From Clostridiales bacterium UBA7285 (GTDB taxonomy: Bacteria > Bacillota > Clostridia > Peptostreptococcales > Anaerovoracaceae): a stretch of DNA of 46,254 nt. Position 1 is the stretch's first letter, and every line of letters begins with the position of its first letter. Shown here piece after piece: positions 42,031 through 46,254 of this stretch. The stretch lies in NCBI GenBank assembly GCA_002472145.1, contig DKRJ01000031.1, positions 1-46,254 on the forward strand. Direction: 5' to 3'. The position numbers and the translations under genes are program-made. Under the pieces are notes generated by a model that had not been told where the DNA came from, searched no databases, and saw only the letters and a list, made by a program, of their open reading frames with translations.

Positions 42031-42385
42031 TGGTGGAGACGGTGAGAGTCGAACTCACGTCCGAAAGTATTTCCATTCGAATTTCTCCGAGCGCATCCGG
42101 CGTTTGTCTTTTCGCCCCGGCAGTTGTCCGTCGGCGGGCTGCTGCCGCAGTTATCCCGAATTATTCCTCAGACGCGTCCGGGCTCCCGGCCTGAGTTTCC
42201 TGCATAGTCGATGCCAGACCCCTGACCTGCAGGTGAGTCAGGGCTGACACGCGCGCCGAACTAAGCGGCGATTGCGAGTTTGTTTGTATTTTTAGCGTTT
42301 GTATTTAACGGTCGGCTTTTACGTGCTCCGACGACACGGCTCGCTTATCGGACTTCTACGCTCCCGTCGAAACCTTTACGTCCCC
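42031..42385 (-). ncRNA. ssrA: Transfer-messenger RNA (tmRNA)
   Basis: Rescues stalled ribosomes by tagging nascent chains. The 5' end GGGGACGTAAAGGTTTCGAC and the 3' end GTTCGACTCTCACCGTCTCC plus ACCA form the tRNA-like domain (GGGGACG with CGTCTCC). The tag frame ends ...AAACTCGCAATCGCCGCTTAG (last codons GCC GCT TAG at 42261). With the resume codon GCT at 42296-42294, after the usual TTAAATACAAAC, the tag is AKNTNKLAIAA. The resume position is inferred; the LAIAA end is certain. Length 355 bases, normal. It is transcribed from its own promoter. Confidence 0.97.
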
Positions 42386-42396
42386 TGAGTTCGTAG

Positions 42397-42426
42397 ATTA
42401 TATACCACTTTTAACCGACATGTCAA
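42397..42426 (-). promoter_or_regulatory. tmRNA promoter
   Basis: Perfect TTGACA (42426-42421) and TATAAT (42402-42397) on the minus strand, 18-bp spacer, about 12 bases before the mature 5' end. Confidence 0.88.
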
Positions 42427-42432
42427 ACAATT

Positions 42433-44214
42433 CTATTCCGGTATCTCGGTCGAATCGAGCAGCTCGAGAGAATGCTCTTCTCTCATGTAGTCGCACATAT
42501 CGAGGAATGTGTCGACCGGCACGTCGCGGAGCTGCTTGCTGCCGCCGCGGATGTTGACGGATACGGTTTTGTTCTCCGCCTCGGAAGCGCCGAGGACCAG
42601 GATGTACGGAACCTTATAGTTCCGGTAGTGTTTGATCTTTTCCTTCATGTTCGCGTCGCTGTAGTCCGCCTCGAATCTGATGCGGTTCTCGCGGAGCAGG
42701 CCTTCGACGTATTTTGCGTATTCGTTGTTCTCCGTGCGGATAGGAACGATGGCGACCTGAGTCGGCGCGATCCAGAACGGGAATGCGCCCTTGAAGTTTT
42801 CGATCAGGATGCCGATGAAACGCTCCATGGATCCGAGCATCGCGCGGTGGATCATTACCGGTGTCTGCTGCGAACCGTCCGCGGCCATGTATTTGCAGTT
42901 AAAGTTGCGAGGGAGCTGGAAGTCGAGCTGGATCGTTCCCATCTGCCACTCGCGCCCGATGGCGTCAGTCATCTTCAGGTCGATCTTAGGCCCGTAAAAT
43001 GCGCCGTCGCCTTCGTTTATCTCGTAATTTCCCTTTCCGAACTGATCGTCGAGGATTGCCTTAAGGTCGTCTTCCGCGTGGTTCCACGTCTCGATGTCGC
43101 CCATGTAGTCGTCCGGGCGGGTCGAAAGCTCGACGCCGAACGAAAGACCGAAAGTCCCGTAGAGTTCGCGCGCGATGCTCATGATGTCAGCGATCTCGGA
43201 CGCTACCTGATCCTCTGTCAGGAGGATATGCGCGTCGTCCTGGCGGAACATCTGGACGCGGAACAGGCCGTTCAACTCGCCGGATTTTTCCTTGCGGTGG
43301 ATGACGTCGGTCTGCGAATAGCGCAGAGGCAGGTCTTTGTAACTCCTGACCGTGCGGTTATACGCCAGGATCGCGTTCGGGCAGTTCATAGGCTTAAGCG
43401 CGTAAGTCTTTTCGCCCTCGTGCGCAGGCGGAATTATGAACATGTTGTCCTGATAATGAGCCCAGTGGCCGCTCGTCTCCCAGAGTTCGCTGGAACTTAA
43501 GACAGGTCCGCTCATCTCCTGATAGTCGTGGGCGTCGTGGATCTCGCGCCAGTAGGAGAGCAGGGCGTTGAACACCTTCCATCCCTGCGGGAGCCAGTAA
43601 GGCATTCCCGGGGCCGAAGGCTGGAACATGAACAAATCAAGCGCAGGGCCGAGTTTCTTATGGTCTCTCTCAGCCGCTTCCTGCATGAGTTTCAGGTGGT
43701 CTTTAAGCTGCTGTTTGTCCGGGAACGCATAGACGTATACTCTCTGGAGCTGCTCGCGATTCTCGTCCCCTCTCCAGTATGAGCCGGAGACACTCTTTAT
43801 CTGAAACGCGACGCCGAGGAGTTCGCCGGAGTTGTCGACGTGAGGCCCGCGGCAGAGGTCTACGTAGTCGCTGCCCGTATAGTAGATCGAGATCGTCTCG
43901 TCCTCCGGGAGGTCCTGAATGAGCTCGGTCTTGAATTTCTGATCCTTGAAGATGTCGAGCGCTTCGGCCTTAGACACTTCCTTGCGCGTCCAGTCCTCTC
44001 TGCGCTTCAGTATCTCGTGCATCTTCTCCTCGATCGCCGGGAAGTCGTCCTTCGTCAGCGCGCGTGGGAGCGTGAAATCATAATAGAAGCCGTCGGAGAT
44101 CTGAGGTCCGATGGCGTACTGAACGTTTTCGGCGCCGAACATCTCGATGATCGCCTTCGCCAGGATGTGCGACATCGAATGCCTGTAAACTTCAAGAAAT
44201 TCTTTGTTGTCCAT
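42433..44214 (-). CDS. thrS: Threonyl-tRNA synthetase lacking the TGS domain
   Basis: A 593-residue class II synthetase. It begins directly at the editing domain, with HSMSHILAKAI (HxxxH) and YVDLCRGPHV, the zinc/editing ligands. The catalytic core has the zinc Cys in KPMNCPNAIL, motif 2 around RYSQTDVIHRKEKSGELNGLFRV (core SGELNGLFRVQMF), the zinc His in DDAHIL and motif 3 MLGSMERFIG; an anticodon-binding domain closes it. The roughly 60-residue N-terminal TGS domain of the standard enzyme is absent, and no frame for it exists upstream. AAGAGG lies 6 bases before the ATG. The leader is about 75 bases and shows no T-box. Confidence 0.96.
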   Translation of the reverse strand: MDNKEFLEVYRHSMSHILAKAIIEMFGAENVQYAIGPQISDGFYYDFTLPRALTKDDFPAIEEKMHEILKRREDWTRKEVSKAEALDIFKDQKFKTELIQDLPEDETISIYYTGSDYVDLCRGPHVDNSGELLGVAFQIKSVSGSYWRGDENREQLQRVYVYAFPDKQQLKDHLKLMQEAAERDHKKLGPALDLFMFQPSAPGMPYWLPQGWKVFNALLSYWREIHDAHDYQEMSGPVLSSSELWETSGHWAHYQDNMFIIPPAHEGEKTYALKPMNCPNAILAYNRTVRSYKDLPLRYSQTDVIHRKEKSGELNGLFRVQMFRQDDAHILLTEDQVASEIADIMSIARELYGTFGLSFGVELSTRPDDYMGDIETWNHAEDDLKAILDDQFGKGNYEINEGDGAFYGPKIDLKMTDAIGREWQMGTIQLDFQLPRNFNCKYMAADGSQQTPVMIHRAMLGSMERFIGILIENFKGAFPFWIAPTQVAIVPIRTENNEYAKYVEGLLRENRIRFEADYSDANMKEKIKHYRNYKVPYILVLGASEAENKTVSVNIRGGSKQLRDVPVDTFLDMCDYMREEHSLELLDSTEIPE

Positions 44215-44295
44215 GATAATCCTCTTTCAGTTGTCTGTTCTGCCGGTTTCGCCTCCGGCCGGGCGTATTTCAATATTTACGATTTTCGCGGGAAC

Positions 44296-44324
44296 AGTAT
44301 ACCACAGGGGCCGCCAAAAGTAAA
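44296..44324 (-). promoter_or_regulatory. thrS promoter
   Basis: On the minus strand TTTACT (44324-44319), a 17-bp spacer and TATACT (44301-44296). The leader of about 75 bases contains only a small GCCGG/CCGGC hairpin. Confidence 0.7.
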
Positions 44325-44341
44325 CGCAGAGAACGGTAAAA

Positions 44342-45754
44342 TCAAGCCGTTCCGGCATCCTGACGGCCGTTCAGTTCTTTGATGATCTCTGCGTGCTTTT
44401 CCCGCGTGATCGGGTAGCGGAAGACGGCGATGGACTCGAGCGCGAGGAATATGATCGGGACTATCGTCGTGCATGTTTTGATCCACGAGAGAGCAAGGGG
44501 CGTCTGGACATCCGCAGAGCCGTCAAAACCGGCAAAGTGCATGATGCAGCCGAGTATGAGCGACCCGGCTCCGCTCGCGGCGGCCTCCACGAGCCCCTGG
44601 AAGGAAACGATCGTGCCCTGGCGGTTCTTTCCCGTTTCAAGGCGGTCGTAGTCGCTGACGTCATAATATATCCCCGGCATGATCTGCCAGTAGATCAAAG
44701 TGCAGCACGTGGCGCCGAGAATAAAGAGGGCGAGAGTCGGTACGGTGTCCGCGCCCGCGAACCGGACGGCCACCATGGCTGCCGCACCGATGGCGTTGAA
44801 CAGAATAAGCGTCCGGCGCTTGTCGATTTTCAGAGCAAGCCGCCCGGTCACCGGTATCAAAGCCATCCCCGCGAACGTCCTGAGCAGCAGGACGGCAGAT
44901 ATCGCGCCGGATGAGAACCTGAGCACATACGTCAGGTAGTACATCATGCATGCCATGACGATAGAATAGGCGATCAAAGCAAAAGCGGAGGCGGCGATCA
45001 GATGTTTCATAGGCTTAAGCCGCGCGACCGAGACGTATTCTTTGAAAATGGAGACGATACCGGAAGAGGGCTTCCGCTTCTCGCGCGTCTCGCACGGCGG
45101 GTCTTTCTCCTTAGAGGAGATGAACGTCACAAAGATCATCAGGAACGAGATGCCGCCCAGGAGCCCCGAGGTCAGTGTCCACGCTCCGGACGCGCTCATG
45201 CCCGATTCCTTAAGTCTGGAGGCAAAAAGCGTAGGGAGCGTCATTACGGCGACGTTCCCCAGCATGTTGAAAAACGAAGCGAAGAGCCGCAGCACCGTGC
45301 GCTCGTCATAGTCGTCAGTGTACGCCGCGCCGAGAGCCAGATACGGGACAAAGAATCCCGTGTAGCACGTCCACGACATCATCAGCATCAGCGCATAATA
45401 AATGTTTTTTCCGGCGCCGAACGGCACGTCCGTAAAGAGCAGCGTCATGGATACAGCGAGCGGGAGGGCGAATGCCATCATGACAGGGCGCCTGCGCCCC
45501 AGCCTGGTCCTGACGCCGTCGGAAAAATAGCCCATGATCGGGTTGAAAAAGGCGTTCCAGACCGCTCCGACCGCGCTGATCGTCCCCGCGGCGGCAGGAT
45601 CGACGCCCGCGACTGTCGTAAGGTAGAACATCAGGAACGAGCCGATGAACGAGTATACGATGGAGTCCGAGCATGAAGCCGCGCCGTAGCCGAGCATGTC
45701 GCGCACGGAAAGAGTGCTGCTATGTTTTGGTGATTGATCTTTATCTGACCGCAT
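44342..45754 (-). CDS. GPH-family (MelB-like) sugar:cation symporter
   Basis: A 470-residue 12-TM protein. The GPH/MFS_2 signature is seen in the first half: LGYGAASCSDSIVYSFIG, FNPIMGYFSDGVRTRLGRRRPVMM (core YFSDGVRTRLGRRRP), and VPYLALGAAYTDDYDERT. A charged cytoplasmic loop near 215-240 separates the halves. Members import melibiose, xylosides, glucuronides or related compounds with Na+ or H+; the substrate here is unknown and no glycosidase gene is adjacent. The ATG at 45754 has a GGGGAC site 8 bases upstream. Confidence 0.88.
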   Translation of the reverse strand: MRSDKDQSPKHSSTLSVRDMLGYGAASCSDSIVYSFIGSFLMFYLTTVAGVDPAAAGTISAVGAVWNAFFNPIMGYFSDGVRTRLGRRRPVMMAFALPLAVSMTLLFTDVPFGAGKNIYYALMLMMSWTCYTGFFVPYLALGAAYTDDYDERTVLRLFASFFNMLGNVAVMTLPTLFASRLKESGMSASGAWTLTSGLLGGISFLMIFVTFISSKEKDPPCETREKRKPSSGIVSIFKEYVSVARLKPMKHLIAASAFALIAYSIVMACMMYYLTYVLRFSSGAISAVLLLRTFAGMALIPVTGRLALKIDKRRTLILFNAIGAAAMVAVRFAGADTVPTLALFILGATCCTLIYWQIMPGIYYDVSDYDRLETGKNRQGTIVSFQGLVEAAASGAGSLILGCIMHFAGFDGSADVQTPLALSWIKTCTTIVPIIFLALESIAVFRYPITREKHAEIIKELNGRQDAGTA

Positions 45755-45786
45755 TGTTGTACGTCCCCGAAGAAAAAACTAACTAC

Positions 45787-45825
45787 AGTATAGCACGGAC
45801 GGGGCCGGTATCATACGGCCCCGTC
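45787..45825 (-). promoter_or_regulatory. Promoter of the GPH transporter overlapped by a 10-bp inverted repeat
   Basis: Minus-strand -10 TATACT (45792-45787). GACGGGGCCG (45798-45807) and CGGCCCCGTC (45816-45825) form a perfect 10-bp stem with an 8-base loop that covers the expected -35. It has no T run, so it could be an operator, or a poor terminator of the gene at 45833. Confidence 0.45.
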
Positions 45826-45832
45826 TTCGGGT

Positions 45833-46228
45833 TCAGTTGAATTTACGCAGTATGTCGCCGTATTCGCAGTGGTTTCTGACGCGATAGAGTTCGAACGTGT
45901 CGATGAAAAGCGATTCGCAGATCACCCGTACGTCGCCGGGGGTGAACGCCCATGGGCTCTGGTTCCCGCGGAATCTCCATGTCCTGAATAGTTTCAGGAT
46001 CTCTCCTATGGTCAGAGTTTCATCATCCGGCACGGCGCCGCGGAGTGCTTTGGCGTCGTTTCGCAGCATTTTCGCGATGCGCGGCTCTGACGCTTCCTCG
46101 GCTTCTTCAGCCGCGGCTTCCAGAAGATCCCACGGGCTGTATCTGAGCATGGCGATGACGTCTGCTCTCGTCTGTTTGTGTTCGCGGAACGGTTTCATGC
46201 GTTCCTCGTATGATTTTTTCTTTATCAT
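45833..46228 (-). CDS. Hypothetical protein, 131 residues
   Basis: Charged, mostly helical, soluble protein. A Lys/Arg-rich start (MIKKKSYEERMKPFREHKQ), a Glu/Ala-rich central helix (LLEAAAEEAEEASEPRI), and an aromatic-rich C-terminal half (FRTWRFRGNQSPWAFTPGDV). I recognise no family. No convincing ribosome binding site is seen before the ATG, and the upstream region lies at the window edge. Codon use matches its neighbours, so the frame is probably real. Confidence 0.6.
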   Translation of the reverse strand: MIKKKSYEERMKPFREHKQTRADVIAMLRYSPWDLLEAAAEEAEEASEPRIAKMLRNDAKALRGAVPDDETLTIGEILKLFRTWRFRGNQSPWAFTPGDVRVICESLFIDTFELYRVRNHCEYGDILRKFN

Positions 46229-46254
46229 TTTTATATGATATGGTCGCCAAAAGT

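Noticed and set aside
44215..44300. T-box or other amino-acid-responsive leader before thrS
   Set aside because: The leader is only about 75 bases and lacks a T-box sequence, specifier loop and terminator.

Overview
The window reads as chromosomal DNA of an anaerobic, low-GC-phylum but moderately GC-rich member of the Clostridia (Bacillota). The support is an AddB-type RexAB/AddAB subunit, a TSCPD-domain protein, a DUF4956 protein with a VTC-type polymerase remnant, a sortase-type SPATGD anchor, three VanR/OmpR-type two-component systems, strong AGGAGG ribosome binding sites, and a Firmicutes-style tmRNA. I cannot fix the family; Lachnospiraceae or Anaerovoracaceae-like lineages would fit. 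No phage, plasmid, complete insertion sequence or CRISPR array is visible.

Layout. 1-9.3 kb: tail of a cell-wall-anchored protein, then a response regulator, a polytopic sensor kinase and two ABC transporters, each an ATPase fused to a MacB/FtsX-like permease, all on the plus strand; this looks like an envelope-stress or antimicrobial-peptide module. 9.6-15.2 kb: deoC (minus), a cytosolic 5'-nucleotidase-like enzyme (plus), and a minus-strand run tadA - Ig-like membrane protein - ispE - GntR regulator. 15.2-19.5 kb: HAD phosphatase, addB, tRNA-Thr(CGT). 19.6-25.6 kb: DUF4956 protein, a broken VTC-type polyphosphate polymerase, a membrane metallophosphoesterase, a B12-binding radical SAM gene interrupted by one amber codon, and a YjdF-like membrane protein. 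25.6-34.4 kb: a minus-strand operon sbcD - pcp - response regulator - kinase, divergent from an operon with two membrane-fusion adaptors, an ATPase and a MacB-like permease. 34.4-40.1 kb: a decayed sigma-54 activator, then HAD hydrolase - MFS transporter - response regulator - kinase. 40.1-46.2 kb: TSCPD protein, TIM-barrel protein, a small helical protein, a candidate structured RNA, tmRNA, thrS, a GPH-type sugar transporter and an unknown protein.

Three things stand out. (1) Several genes (second fused ABC gene, radical SAM gene, pcp, TSCPD gene, more weakly the GntR gene) have short direct repeats whose unit contains the gene's own stop codon, and two sensor kinases and deoC carry in-frame tandem repeats; short tandem duplication at 3' ends seems to be a habit of this genome. 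(2) Three genes, all on the minus strand, are each interrupted by a single in-frame stop (TGA, TAG, TAA) with recognisable protein on both sides. (3) A shared 14-bp palindrome GTTTAGCGyTAAAm lies over the metallophosphoesterase promoter and in the radical SAM / YjdF-like divergent region, and spaced TTAA-type direct repeats precede two transporter/two-component operons.

Gene starts were set by ribosome binding sites where these disagreed with the longest frame. Functions are inferred from motifs read by eye; no database search was possible.
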